18,918 nt of DNA from an uncultured Catenibacterium sp. (lineage in GTDB: Bacteria; Bacillota_I; Bacilli_A; Erysipelotrichales; Coprobacillaceae): contig UQGS01000044.1 in assembly GCA_900540685.1 (NCBI GenBank), forward strand, positions 1 to 18,918, in the 5' to 3' direction. Each line of letters opens with the position of its first letter. Position 1 is the first letter of the stretch. Positions 1-6,902 of the stretch are shown here, in pieces. A program made the position numbers and the translations under genes. The notes under the pieces are model-generated. The model ran no database searches. It had not been told where the DNA came from and saw only the letters and a program-made list of their open reading frames with translations.

Positions 1-5
1 AAATG

Positions 6-19
6 AATGAATATTCATT
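6..19. repeat. 14-bp perfect palindrome at left edge
   Basis: AATGAATATTCATT is a perfect dyad; the flanks also let positions 1-8 pair with 13-20. There is no U-tract, so a terminator is unlikely. A regulator site for a gene beyond the left edge is possible but cannot be judged here. Confidence 0.35.
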
Positions 20-60
20 TCTAGCCGCACGATTTTCATCATTTGTCAACAGTTTGACGA

Positions 61-105
61 AAAAAATAAAAAAGCCTCTCTGATTTTAAAATCAAAGAGG
101 TTTTT
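61..105 (-). terminator. Rho-independent terminator of the first RpiR gene
   Basis: Positions 75-87 pair with 88-100 (13 bp with one mismatch). On the minus strand the stem is followed by a T-rich run (complement of 61-73). It lies about 75 nt past the stop of the RpiR gene. A short T run at 101-105 makes weak bidirectional action possible. Confidence 0.75.
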
Positions 106-179
106 GGCATTTAGTCGCTTAACTTAATACCATTGCTGCTTTATGATTCACAGTTACTTGTAACGTGTCTTGGAAACAC

Positions 180-893
180 CTATTTTGACAGTTCTCTCAT
201 GATTTTTTCAAATGTATACATTAGAGGAATATTTGAAATGACTTGATCAGTCATCACAAGACCATCTGATGTAAATATAACTTCATCACATAGATGTTCT
301 AAGACACCTACATCTTCCGCTGTTACCGCAATGACTGAACACTTCATTTCTTTGTATTTTTTTACTTCTTCAAAGATAGTTTTGTCCACTAATTTATTGT
401 ATCCAATGATTACAACTGCACTTTCTCCAGAAGAGAGTTTAGGCATTGGATAATAGTTATCCACAATACCATTACATCTAAAACCTATATGAGAAAATGA
501 TCGTGCTAAAAATTTCGCAAGATCACCATAAGGCCCTAAGAATGATATAAAGAAATAATCCGCTTCCTTAATATAATCTGCAGTTTTTTTAATAGATTCT
601 AAAAATTTTTGAGAATGTATATGTTCTGTAAAATCTACAAATGAAGAGACTGCAATCTGATCTTTATATTCTTCATCAGTGATAACTTCCTTTAATTTGT
701 ATTTTAATTCTATAAAACCTTCGCACCCGAGCTTCTTACAGAAACGTACAATAGTAGCCGTAGATACATGAACATCATTGGCTAATTCACGAATGCTTTC
801 TTCTAATACTTTTTCTTTGTTTTGCATCACATAATTATAAATATGTGCTTCCGTCTCATTTAAACTGTTGACCTGAGTGTATGTAAAAGCCAA
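180..893 (-). CDS. RpiR/MurR-family transcriptional regulator (copy 1)
   Basis: A sugar-responsive regulator by family: an N-terminal RpiR helix-turn-helix (about residues 29-65, with the family signature STATIVRFCKKLG) followed by a SIS phosphosugar-binding domain (about 105-235). The longest frame begins at 914, but those codons encode the Shine-Dalgarno itself (GGAGAAGGAGGGG). The real start is the TTG at 893, six bases downstream, giving 237 aa. The SIS domain looks eroded: the usual Ser/Thr-rich loops that hold the sugar phosphate read FLGPYG and IGYNK. It is a tandem paralogue of the gene at 1111-1824, also 237 aa with a TTG start. The DNA-binding halves differ at about 8 of 67 positions, while the SIS halves differ far more. 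Family call is firm; the effector and targets are unknown. Confidence 0.9.
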   Translation of the reverse strand: MAFTYTQVNSLNETEAHIYNYVMQNKEKVLEESIRELANDVHVSTATIVRFCKKLGCEGFIELKYKLKEVITDEEYKDQIAVSSFVDFTEHIHSQKFLESIKKTADYIKEADYFFISFLGPYGDLAKFLARSFSHIGFRCNGIVDNYYPMPKLSSGESAVVIIGYNKLVDKTIFEEVKKYKEMKCSVIAVTAEDVGVLEHLCDEVIFTSDGLVMTDQVISNIPLMYTFEKIMRELSK

Positions 894-985
894 AGAAACC
901 CCTCCTTCTCCCAAATGCTTGTCATTAGAATATACCTTAATATGACCGATATCAATTATATTTTTATCCCCAACCTACTATTTTT

Positions 986-1002
986 CTATTTTGGTAAAAT
1001 AG
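986..1002. promoter_or_regulatory. Inverted repeat at predicted transcription start of RpiR copy 1
   Basis: Perfect 7-bp arms CTATTTT/AAAATAG around GGT. It starts about seven bases after the -10 hexamer, so it covers roughly +1 to +17. This is a good position for an autoregulatory operator; that role is inferred. Confidence 0.5.
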
Positions 1003-1008
1003 TGATAT

Positions 1009-1037
1009 ATAATACGTAAATCTCAAGTAAAATTCAA
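1009..1037 (-). promoter_or_regulatory. SigA-type promoter of RpiR copy 1
   Basis: TTGAAT (1037-1032), 17-bp spacer, TATTAT (1014-1009) on the minus strand. The spacer contains the 18-bp motif 1016-1033, which recurs upstream of the paralogue at 1952-1969. Confidence 0.7.
1016..1033. repeat. Shared upstream motif, copy A
   Basis: GTAAATCTCAAGTAAAAT on the plus strand matches 16 of 18 bases with 1952-1969. Each copy lies 123-128 bp before the TTG start of an RpiR paralogue. Candidate common operator. Confidence 0.55.
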
Positions 1038-1079
1038 TTTATATGTTAATAATATATATAACTATTTAGGCGCTTAATA

Positions 1080-1111
1080 CAAATAAAAAGCAACTGCCTG
1101 ATACAGCTGCT
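1080..1111 (-). terminator. Terminator of RpiR copy 2
   Basis: Stem 1089-1096 with 1104-1111 (8 bp, one G-U pair), directly abutting the stop codon. It is followed on the minus strand by TTTTTATTTG. Confidence 0.8.
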
Positions 1112-1824
1112 TAGCTCAACAATTCTTTCATGATTCTCTCTAATGTATACAAGAGAGGAATACCTGAAATAAGTTCTCCCATCATTACTTGTCCATCAGA
1201 TATATAAACGACTTCATCACATAGATGTTCTAAGACACCTATATCTTCAGTCGCAAATAAAATAATTGTATAATTTTTAGCTTTATATTTTCTGATGACT
1301 TCAAAAATGAGACTTTCTCTACTTTTATCATACGCAGTAAGTACTACTGATTTTTGTCCTTCTGGTACTGCTGGCATAGGATAATACTTATCCACAACCC
1401 CAAAGCAAGAATAACCTATTTGAGAGAATCTACGGGCAATATGTTTTGCATATTCACCATGACCACCTATTCCAAGTGTAAAGAAGGAATTAGCCTGTTT
1501 GATTAAGTCTGCAATTCTTTGAATGCTTTCTAAATATTGATCTGAATTCACAAAATCCGCAAATTCAAAAAATGAAGATGCTTCTACATATTCTCTATGT
1601 TCTTCTTCAATAAGAGATTCCTTTAATTTATATTTTAATTCTAAAAACCCCTCACATCCTAGTTTCTTACAAAAACGTACAATAGTCGCTGTAGATACAT
1701 GTGCATCATGAGCTAATTCCCTAATACTTTCATCTAATACTTTTTCTTTATTATTTAATACATAATTATAAATATGCACTTCAGTTTCATTTAAACTACT
1801 TACCTGAGTGTATGTAAAAACCAA
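1111..1824 (-). CDS. RpiR/MurR-family transcriptional regulator (copy 2)
   Basis: Same architecture and length (237 aa) as the neighbour at 180-893: RpiR helix-turn-helix at about residues 29-65, SIS domain at about 105-235. A longer frame starts at 1890, but GGGAAGGGAGGAG lies just before a TTG at 1824. The protein sequence from that TTG aligns with the first residue of the paralogue, so TTG is chosen. The SIS loops read GIGGHG and LTAYDK, without the serines or threonines usual for phosphosugar contact. The head-to-tail arrangement, shared motif upstream and very similar DNA-binding domain indicate local duplication followed by sensor divergence. The amylase gene lies upstream on the same strand with no clear terminator between them, so co-transcription is possible. 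Ligand unknown. Confidence 0.9.
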   Translation of the reverse strand: MVFTYTQVSSLNETEVHIYNYVLNNKEKVLDESIRELAHDAHVSTATIVRFCKKLGCEGFLELKYKLKESLIEEEHREYVEASSFFEFADFVNSDQYLESIQRIADLIKQANSFFTLGIGGHGEYAKHIARRFSQIGYSCFGVVDKYYPMPAVPEGQKSVVLTAYDKSRESLIFEVIRKYKAKNYTIILFATEDIGVLEHLCDEVVYISDGQVMMGELISGIPLLYTLERIMKELLS

Positions 1825-1915
1825 TGAAACTCCTCCCTTCCCCAAGCAAGGTCTTGTTTTTATGATATAACTAAATGTTAAGGTTTTCAATGATATTTAG
1901 GTTAATAGGGAGCGT

Positions 1916-1932
1916 TTTGCGTTTTTCGCAAA
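1916..1932. promoter_or_regulatory. Inverted repeat upstream of RpiR copy 2
   Basis: Arms TTTGCG/CGCAAA around TTTTT. It begins 92 bp before the TTG start, almost the same offset (93 bp) as the repeat at 986-1002 has to copy 1, but the sequence differs. It could be an operator or a leader-RNA hairpin. Confidence 0.35.
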
Positions 1933-1951
1933 CAATTTATATAATATATGT

Positions 1952-1969
1952 GTAATTTTCAAGTAAAAT
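1952..1969. repeat. Shared upstream motif, copy B
   Basis: GTAATTTTCAAGTAAAAT; ATTTT and AAAAT arms flank CAAGT. It matches 1016-1033 at 16 of 18 bases. A TATATT/TATTAT hexamer follows on the minus strand at about 1948-1941, but no good -35 is visible. Confidence 0.5.
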
Positions 1970-2027
1970 AATTGTAATTATTATTCAAAACACCAAGAAA
2001 GATAGATCAAACAAATCACAAAATCAT

Positions 2028-3425
2028 TTAGAATATTACTACATAAAGATTTAATGAAGCGGCATCACAGATGAATTCTCCATATCCATCTATGATGTCT
2101 ATCGTATGCTTACCATCTGTCATACGCTTAAACTTTTTACCTATATACATACGTTTCTTACCACCAGTACTATTTGTAAGAATAACGGCGAGTCCTGTTT
2201 CATATGTCCAGCCTATGACATCAGGATCATCTATATAATCATGTCTTATTCCTTCTACATATTTTCTTCTTAGCTTCAACATATGATCGAGTAGATCCTT
2301 TTTAGGATTAATATGATCATGAGGTATACCATAATAGTCTCCATAGAATATACATGGATAGCCTTCTCCTCTTAGTAAGATACAGGCATAGGATTGTGGT
2401 TTGAACCAATCTTCTATAAAAGAAGCAAGTGCCTGTCCTGGCTGCGTATCATGGTTATCCACAAATGTGACAGCATACTTGTCATATCTTTGTACTAACG
2501 TGTTATTGAAGAGTTCTCGCATATCATAGTATCCATTAGAATGACTGGCATCATAGAAATGATAGTGTAAAGGAACATCAAATAGACTCATACAGAAATG
2601 AGTAGATTCTAAGTAGTGACATAAATGATCAATATCTCCCCAATATTCTCCTACTGTAAAGAGTTCTTTTTTAGAATGCTTGCGCATTGTGGTAATCCAA
2701 TGTTCATAGAAAGATGAATCTATATGTTTAATCGCATCACATCTAAAGCCATCTAGATGGGTGATATCCTTATACCAGATTCCCCATTGAATAGCTTCTT
2801 CGACGACTTCAGGGTTATTGTAGTCTAGATCAGCCCCCATTAAGTAATCATAGTTCTCATATTCATCATCCACATTCTCACTGAACTGTTTTCCTTTAAA
2901 GAGATAGAGACCATTCTGATGTTTAGAGGCATCATAATCCACACTTGTGAAGTGTTTTGAATTATATATAAAGTCGGAGTATTTATCTCTTGATGGAAAT
3001 GAGAAGTATGTAGAAGCACGGATCACTCTTTTTCTTCTGGATACTTTATGTCTATGATAGGCATCTACTTTATAGGCAATCACCTGTTCCATGGCATCTG
3101 CACCCATAAGATGATTGAGTACTATATCTGCATAGACATCTATTCCAAATAGATGAAACATCTTAATACACCATAAGTATTCCTTCTTTGTACCATACTT
3201 GGTACGTATTGTGTTCTTGCTGTTGAACTCTCCTAAGTCATAGTGATCATAGACACCATATCCTGTATCGTTGATGCCAAATGCACCTTTATAAGCAGGA
3301 GGAAGCCAGATAGCTGTAATACCTGCTTTTTTAAGCTTATAGGCATTGATTCTTAGTATTTTCCATAGATGAGGACTAGATGGGAGATACCATTCAAAGC
3401 CCTGCATCATTACACCCTTCTTCAT
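2028..3425 (-). CDS. Cytoplasmic alpha-amylase, glycoside hydrolase family 13 (GH13_5-like)
   Basis: Predicted endo-acting alpha-1,4-glucan hydrolase. The (beta/alpha)8 barrel motifs are intact: DIVLNH at residues 100-105, nucleophile Asp230 in GFRCDAIKH, acid/base Glu260 in VGEYW, and Asp326 in FVDNHD. Spacing of the three catalytic residues closely matches Bacillus licheniformis-type liquefying amylases (Asp231/Glu261/Asp328 in mature numbering). There is no signal peptide: the protein begins directly at the barrel (MKKGVMMQGFEWYLP), so it should act in the cytoplasm on glycogen-like polymer or imported maltodextrin. A GGGGGTG ribosome site precedes the ATG by six bases. Length of 465 aa is normal for the catalytic domain plus C-terminal beta domain. 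No clear terminator separates it from the downstream RpiR gene. GH13 is certain; exact substrate is inferred. Confidence 0.95.
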   Translation of the reverse strand: MKKGVMMQGFEWYLPSSPHLWKILRINAYKLKKAGITAIWLPPAYKGAFGINDTGYGVYDHYDLGEFNSKNTIRTKYGTKKEYLWCIKMFHLFGIDVYADIVLNHLMGADAMEQVIAYKVDAYHRHKVSRRKRVIRASTYFSFPSRDKYSDFIYNSKHFTSVDYDASKHQNGLYLFKGKQFSENVDDEYENYDYLMGADLDYNNPEVVEEAIQWGIWYKDITHLDGFRCDAIKHIDSSFYEHWITTMRKHSKKELFTVGEYWGDIDHLCHYLESTHFCMSLFDVPLHYHFYDASHSNGYYDMRELFNNTLVQRYDKYAVTFVDNHDTQPGQALASFIEDWFKPQSYACILLRGEGYPCIFYGDYYGIPHDHINPKKDLLDHMLKLRRKYVEGIRHDYIDDPDVIGWTYETGLAVILTNSTGGKKRMYIGKKFKRMTDGKHTIDIIDGYGEFICDAASLNLYVVIF

Positions 3426-3445
3426 ATGATCACCCCCTGCCTTTT

Positions 3446-3451
3446 ATTATA
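3446..3451 (-). promoter_or_regulatory. Putative -10 element of the amylase gene
   Basis: Consensus TATAAT on the minus strand, 20 bp before the start codon. No good -35 at 17 bp. A TTGTGC hexamer lies 19 bp upstream, inside the palindrome TTGTGCACAA (3467-3476). Confidence 0.5.
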
Positions 3452-3465
3452 ACAATTTCTCCCAC

Positions 3466-3480
3466 GTTGTGCACAAAGGG
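3466..3480. repeat. 15-bp motif with palindromic core, copy 1
   Basis: GTTGTGCACAAAGGG occurs identically at 12280-12294 upstream of the HAD phosphatase gene. The core TTGTGCACAA is a perfect dyad. Here it overlaps the -35 region of the amylase gene. Confidence 0.4.
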
Positions 3481-3499
3481 AATGATACATATGTATATT

Positions 3500-3531
3500 A
3501 ATTGTGCGGACAATAAGAACCGCTTACAATT
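3500..3531. promoter_or_regulatory. Inverted repeat between divergent amylase and membrane-protein genes
   Basis: AATTGTGCGG (3500-3509) pairs with CCGCTTACAATT (3520-3531), with a two-base bulge. There is no U-tract, so it is not a terminator. It sits about 10 bp upstream of the plus-strand -35; possible operator. Confidence 0.35.
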
Positions 3532-3540
3532 ATTCTAACG

Positions 3541-3568
3541 TTGTATAAAGAAATAAAAGAACTATAAT
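3541..3568 (+). promoter_or_regulatory. SigA-type promoter of the membrane-protein gene
   Basis: TTGTAT (3541-3546), 16-bp spacer, consensus TATAAT (3563-3568). Start codon 23 bp downstream. Confidence 0.75.
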
Positions 3569-3590
3569 AAGAGGAAGAGGGAGTGGTGTT

Positions 3591-4379
3591 ATGAAGAAGA
3601 AGTATGAAGCATTGGCTATTAGCTTCTTATTTGTGAATTTGATATATAGTCATGGTGTGGTCCATCTACAGCCTTCTATTGGGGATGAGATTGTAGGGAT
3701 GTTGTATAATTTATTTCATTTATTTGAGTATAATACGGTTATTCTACCTTTTGGGTTAAGTGCCTTCTGTTTCCTTATTGGAATGGCTGGTTCTTTTGTG
3801 ATGGCTATATGTGGTATTCATTCACATAGTTCTATTTCTATATTCCAAGGAATATTAAGTTTAATACAGGGACTACTTGGTGCGATTGTGATGACAGTCT
3901 TTATTCATGATCGTCATTTGATAGAAAAAGAATTAGTAGGTTCTTTAGGTACACTGACTACAATCACAATACTTGTTGTATTATCTAATGCGATATTGAG
4001 TGTTCTAGTAGAAATGGATGTAAGAAATCATATACATCTATTTGATCATGCTTTACTAAAGCCTTTGATGAGTAATTTACCACTTTCAATGTTGTTTCTG
4101 ATCATGACACTCGTTGCCTATGCCACAATGTATCTTCTACCAATCAATAATATATGTTATATGTTTGGATTGAATTTAGTTTTATTAACTGGTGTACTTG
4201 GATGTTTTTCTATTGGTATGAGCGCATTATTGAGAAAAATCAATACGATGTATATGCTATGTGGTAGTCTTATGGTTCTTATATGTTTAGTGAGCTTTAT
4301 GAGATTTCATATCATTGCATGTATATTAGCTGTGATATGTCTTATTATGTGTGTTAAAATCAGGATCATTAAGGTATGA
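3591..4379 (+). CDS. Polytopic membrane protein of unknown function
   Basis: I do not recognise a family. The 262-aa protein is almost wholly hydrophobic with about seven or eight predicted transmembrane segments (roughly residues 5-25, 45-75, 80-105, 118-140, 160-182, 187-210 and 218-258), joined by short loops. No transporter signature, ATP-binding motif or conserved catalytic residues are evident. A purine-rich GAGGAAGAGGGAG precedes the ATG. It is a stand-alone unit with its own promoter (3541-3568) and a perfect terminator overlapping the stop codon, divergent from the amylase gene. Function cannot be assigned. Confidence 0.8.
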   Translation: MKKKYEALAISFLFVNLIYSHGVVHLQPSIGDEIVGMLYNLFHLFEYNTVILPFGLSAFCFLIGMAGSFVMAICGIHSHSSISIFQGILSLIQGLLGAIVMTVFIHDRHLIEKELVGSLGTLTTITILVVLSNAILSVLVEMDVRNHIHLFDHALLKPLMSNLPLSMLFLIMTLVAYATMYLLPINNICYMFGLNLVLLTGVLGCFSIGMSALLRKINTMYMLCGSLMVLICLVSFMRFHIIACILAVICLIMCVKIRIIKV

Positions 4380-4403
4380 GGAGATGATCTCCTCTTTTGT
4401 TTT
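4378..4403 (+). terminator. Rho-independent terminator of the membrane-protein gene
   Basis: Perfect 7-bp stem GAGGAGA/TCTCCTC with TGA loop, followed by TTTTGTTTT. The stem overlaps the stop codon. Confidence 0.85.
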
Positions 4404-4406
4404 ACA

Positions 4407-4430
4407 TAAAAAAACCTTCAAGATTGAAGG
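4407..4430 (-). terminator. Terminator of the small transcription unit
   Basis: CCTTCA/TGAAGG stem (4415-4430), followed on the minus strand by seven T residues (complement of 4408-4414). It sits only four bases past the TAA at 4434-4436 of the shifted short frame. Confidence 0.75.
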
Positions 4431-4433
4431 CTC

Positions 4434-4551
4434 TTATGACTTAAGTGCTAATCGATATGAAATTTCATCCAACATTACATAAACAGGGATAGGATACCGT
4501 AAGCAACGGCTGTATAACTTCAATTAATAATGCAGTAATTTTGTATTTCAT
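4434..4551 (-). pseudogene. Very small ORF, possibly frameshifted; function unknown
   Basis: Too short for routine ORF calling. A strong GAGGAGGA ribosome site (about 4561-4568) precedes ATG at 4551, with nine bases between. The first frame runs 28 codons to TGA at 4465, beginning MKYKITALLIEVIQPLL. An overlapping frame continues with plausible protein (YPIPVYVMLDEISYRLALKS) to TAA at 4434, four bases from a terminator. A single indel near 4495-4505 would join the frames into a peptide of about 39 aa. Promoter 4587-4615 and terminator 4407-4430 bracket it exactly, so something is transcribed as an RNA of about 175 nt. It could be a decayed small gene, a 28-aa peptide, a programmed shift, or a regulatory RNA. 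I do not recognise a family. Confidence 0.45.
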
Positions 4552-4586
4552 ATAAATATATCCTCCTCTATTTATGAATTGCCTAT

Positions 4587-4615
4587 ATATTAACATGCTT
4601 TTGCAAGCGTGTCAC
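4587..4615 (-). promoter_or_regulatory. SigA-type promoter of the small transcription unit
   Basis: GTGACA (4615-4610), 17-bp spacer, TAATAT (4592-4587), about 36 bp before the ATG at 4551. Confidence 0.65.
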
Positions 4616-4621
4616 TCAATA

Positions 4622-4660
4622 TTATAACAAAAAAATAGAGAAGCATTCCTGCTTCTCTAT
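4622..4660 (-). terminator. Terminator of aspartate kinase gene
   Basis: Perfect 11-bp stem (4635-4645 with 4650-4660) with a four-base loop, overlapping the TAG stop, then TTTTTTTG on the minus strand. Confidence 0.9.
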
Positions 4661-5982
4661 TCATCGTCTTCGCTTGTAATAAATTCATCATAGATAGCTT
4701 TAATAGCTGGCTTGAAGTAACAATTTCTTACCCCTACAATGATATTTAATTCTGATGAACCCTGGTCAATCATCTTAACGTTGATGTTTTCCTTCGCAAG
4801 TGCTTTAAATACTCTTGCAGAAGTACCACGGCTGTCCTTCATACCACGACCTACAACCGCAATTAAAGCAAGGTCAGATTCTAATACAATATAATCTGGC
4901 TGTACAGCACGATGTAAGCCTGCAAGGATGGCCTGTTCTTTTTCAATGAAGTCATCGCTATTTACGATGATAGTCATTGTATCGATACCAGAAGGCATAT
5001 GTTCAAATGATAAGCCTTGTTCTTCAAATACCTGAAGTACTTTACGACCAAAGCCGATTTCACTGTTCATCATGTCTTTTTCAATCATGACAGTCGCAAA
5101 ACCTGTTTTACCTGCAATACCAGTAATAACATGATCTGGCTTATGACAAGTACTTTCTACAATCAAAGTACCTGCATCTTCTGGACTATTTGTATTCTTG
5201 ATTAAAATAGGAATACCTTCATTTCTTACTGGGAAGATGGAATTCTGATGTAGAACACTCGCACCCATATAAGATAATTCTCTTAATTCTTTATAAGTGA
5301 TTGTCGCAATTGGTTTAGGATCCTTGACAATACGTGGATCCGCAATAAGGAATCCTGATACATCTGTCCAGTTCTCATAAAGATCTGCACAGGCACATTT
5401 CGCAACGATAGAACCAGTGACATCACTACCACCTCTAGAGAAGGCTTTAATACGTCCTGATTCATCATTTAACTGTCCATAGAATCCTGGAATGACTGCA
5501 TAGTCATGTTCAGATAGAGCTTTTGTTAAGGCAGCATCTGTTTTCTTTTCATCATATCTACCATGCTTATCAATATAGATGACATCTGAAGCATCAATAA
5601 AGTCAAAACCTAAATAATTAGCTAATACTTTACCATTTAAGTATTCACCACGTGAAATTGTATAATCAAAACTATTCTGTTTCTTGATTTCTTCTTTAAT
5701 GACTTTAAAGTCTTCTTCTAAAGAAATATCAAGATCTAATTCAGTAATAATTTCATTGTAACGTTCTTTGATTCTGTCATAGATTTCATCAAAATCATCT
5801 TTGTTGTGATGTGAATAGGCAAGAATCAATAAATCTGTTACTTTTGTATCTTCTTTATTTCTTTTCCCAGGGGCGCTGGGAACCACATAATGACGATCAG
5901 TATCTTCTAGAACGATGTCATGTACTTTTTTAAACTGAGTTGCGCTGGCTAACGATGAGCCACCAAATTTAACCACTTTCAT
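4657..5982 (-). CDS. lysC: Aspartate kinase
   Basis: Phosphorylates L-aspartate to aspartyl-4-phosphate, the committed step toward lysine, threonine, methionine and diaminopimelate. The kinase domain (about residues 1-280) starts with the nucleotide-binding KFGGSS near the N-terminus and includes SRGGSDVTGS. Two C-terminal ACT domains follow (about 295-440), the second containing GRGMKDSRGTSARVFKAL and the family's INVKMIDQGSSELN. The longest frame starts at GTG 6000, but GTGAGGTGG there is the ribosome site, so the ATG at 5982 (MKVVKFGGSS) is chosen, giving 441 aa. It is monofunctional, with no homoserine dehydrogenase domain. The leader is only about 25 nt, so no lysine riboswitch is possible from the nearby promoter; feedback through the ACT domains is the likely control. 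Which amino acid inhibits it cannot be told. Confidence 0.95.
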   Translation of the reverse strand: MKVVKFGGSSLASATQFKKVHDIVLEDTDRHYVVPSAPGKRNKEDTKVTDLLILAYSHHNKDDFDEIYDRIKERYNEIITELDLDISLEEDFKVIKEEIKKQNSFDYTISRGEYLNGKVLANYLGFDFIDASDVIYIDKHGRYDEKKTDAALTKALSEHDYAVIPGFYGQLNDESGRIKAFSRGGSDVTGSIVAKCACADLYENWTDVSGFLIADPRIVKDPKPIATITYKELRELSYMGASVLHQNSIFPVRNEGIPILIKNTNSPEDAGTLIVESTCHKPDHVITGIAGKTGFATVMIEKDMMNSEIGFGRKVLQVFEEQGLSFEHMPSGIDTMTIIVNSDDFIEKEQAILAGLHRAVQPDYIVLESDLALIAVVGRGMKDSRGTSARVFKALAKENINVKMIDQGSSELNIIVGVRNCYFKPAIKAIYDEFITSEDDE

Positions 5983-6012
5983 ATCTTTATTCCACCTCAC
6001 ACTTTTGTATAA

Positions 6013-6041
6013 AGATTACATGATTTGGCTAAATTAATCAA
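6013..6041 (-). promoter_or_regulatory. Promoter of aspartate kinase gene
   Basis: TTGATT (6041-6036), 17-bp spacer, TAATCT (6018-6013) on the minus strand, in the short gap after ribU. Read-through from ribU is also possible because no terminator separates them. Confidence 0.6.
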
Positions 6042-6053
6042 TATATTTTTTGC

Positions 6054-6644
6054 TTAATTCGAATATTTTTTCAAAATAACTTCGATTTTCTTATAAGAAA
6101 CGAATGTGATAATAGAAATAACACCATATTTGAATAGATTGAATGGAACAAGTGATGCAATAACCATTGTAGTGATATCTTTTACAAATGGATTGACTGC
6201 AGATACCATACCAACAATCTGCTGCATAGACATACCAAATAGCTTTGCATACATTGGAAACATTACTAAGATATTTGAGAAGATTGCTAGTACACTTGTT
6301 GCAACAGTAGCAAGTAACATACCTATTACAGCGCCCTTTTTAGTACGATGGTTTCTATAATATAAGCAAGCTACTCCCATATAACATACACTTAATATAA
6401 AGTTAGATGCTTCTCCTACAAACATAGTAGTTGTTGGTTTAAAGAGTAAATTTAATACAATCTTTAAGAATGCGATTAATACACCAGTAACTGGACCAAA
6501 TACAAATCCACCAATTAATACTGGGAAGTCTGAGAAATCGAATTTAATAAATCCAGGTGCCAGAGGGACATTAAAGTCCAATACCATTAAGATTGCAGCT
6601 AATGCACCAAGAAGTGCTGCCATTACTAATTTCTTTGTTTTCAT
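6054..6644 (-). CDS. ribU: Riboflavin ECF transporter substrate-binding subunit RibU
   Basis: Membrane S-component that binds riboflavin and works with a shared energy-coupling module (EcfA/EcfA'/EcfT), which is not in this window. The 196-aa protein has about six transmembrane helices and the typical RibU start: lysine-rich N-terminus, then an alanine-rich first helix followed by IKFDFSDFPVLIGGFVFGP around residues 33-51. An AGAGG ribosome site precedes the ATG by about five bases. The gene follows an FMN riboswitch and terminator, which independently supports riboflavin specificity: high FMN should switch uptake off. It is monocistronic or reads into the aspartate kinase gene 71 bp downstream. 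Confidence 0.95.
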   Translation of the reverse strand: MKTKKLVMAALLGALAAILMVLDFNVPLAPGFIKFDFSDFPVLIGGFVFGPVTGVLIAFLKIVLNLLFKPTTTMFVGEASNFILSVCYMGVACLYYRNHRTKKGAVIGMLLATVATSVLAIFSNILVMFPMYAKLFGMSMQQIVGMVSAVNPFVKDITTMVIASLVPFNLFKYGVISIITFVSYKKIEVILKKYSN

Positions 6645-6661
6645 TTTTGCCTCTTTCTATG

Positions 6662-6700
6662 GCGAAAAAAAATCTCCTATAAATATCTTATAGGAGATTG
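6662..6700 (-). terminator. Riboswitch-controlled terminator upstream of ribU
   Basis: Stem 6672-6681 with 6689-6698 (10 bp), then eight T residues on the minus strand (complement of 6664-6671 region). It lies between the FMN aptamer and ribU, as expected for transcriptional attenuation. Confidence 0.85.
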
Positions 6701-6723
6701 AAAAAGTCATTTCAAAAAAACGC

Positions 6724-6831
6724 CATCTTTTTCCATCCGGACTATACCGTCGGTACTGGAATTACACCAGTTCATGCTTTACGCTCGCGGACTTTTACCG
6801 CCGATCAGGAATTTCACCTGCCCCAAAGATA
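6724..6831 (-). promoter_or_regulatory. FMN riboswitch (RFN element)
   Basis: On the minus strand the conserved blocks appear in order: ATCTTTGGGGCAGG, GTGAAATTCC, CGGCGGT, AAGTCCGCGAGC, then a variable arm and TGGTGTAATTCCAG, CCGACGGTATAGTCCGGATG. The P1 helix closes with AAAGAT against ATCTTT. It senses FMN and controls ribU through the terminator at 6662-6700. Confidence 0.97.
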
Positions 6832-6839
6832 CAATCAAT

Positions 6840-6868
6840 ATTATAGGAGTGTTATGAGAGGTTGTCAA
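6840..6868 (-). promoter_or_regulatory. Consensus promoter driving the FMN riboswitch and ribU
   Basis: Perfect TTGACA (6868-6863), 17-bp spacer, perfect TATAAT (6845-6840). It starts transcription just ahead of the aptamer. Confidence 0.9.
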
Positions 6869-6872
6869 CATA

Positions 6873-6902
6873 TAGAAAAAATAAGGGAGTGACCCCTTAT
6901 TT
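6873..6902 (-). terminator. Terminator of the LPXTG protein gene
   Basis: Nine-base-pair stem AAATAAGGG/CCCTTATTT (6879-6887 with 6894-6902) overlapping the stop codon, followed by TTTTTTCTA on the minus strand. Confidence 0.85.

Noticed and set aside
44..58. TTGACA on the minus strand near the left edge as a -35 for a gene outside the window
   Set aside because: No -10 hexamer at 16-18 bp; the downstream sequence is cut by the window edge.
108..179. Short protein-like frame between the first RpiR stop and its terminator (minus strand, about 25 codons)
   Set aside because: No start codon with a ribosome site, and it follows the regulator's stop directly; best read as 3' untranslated sequence.
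6001..6053. Lysine riboswitch ahead of aspartate kinase
   Set aside because: The gap to ribU is too short and lacks the conserved L-box core; a simple promoter is present instead.
6698..6892. Plus-strand open frame across the riboswitch region
   Set aside because: It is the complement of the FMN aptamer and promoter; no ribosome site and no protein character.
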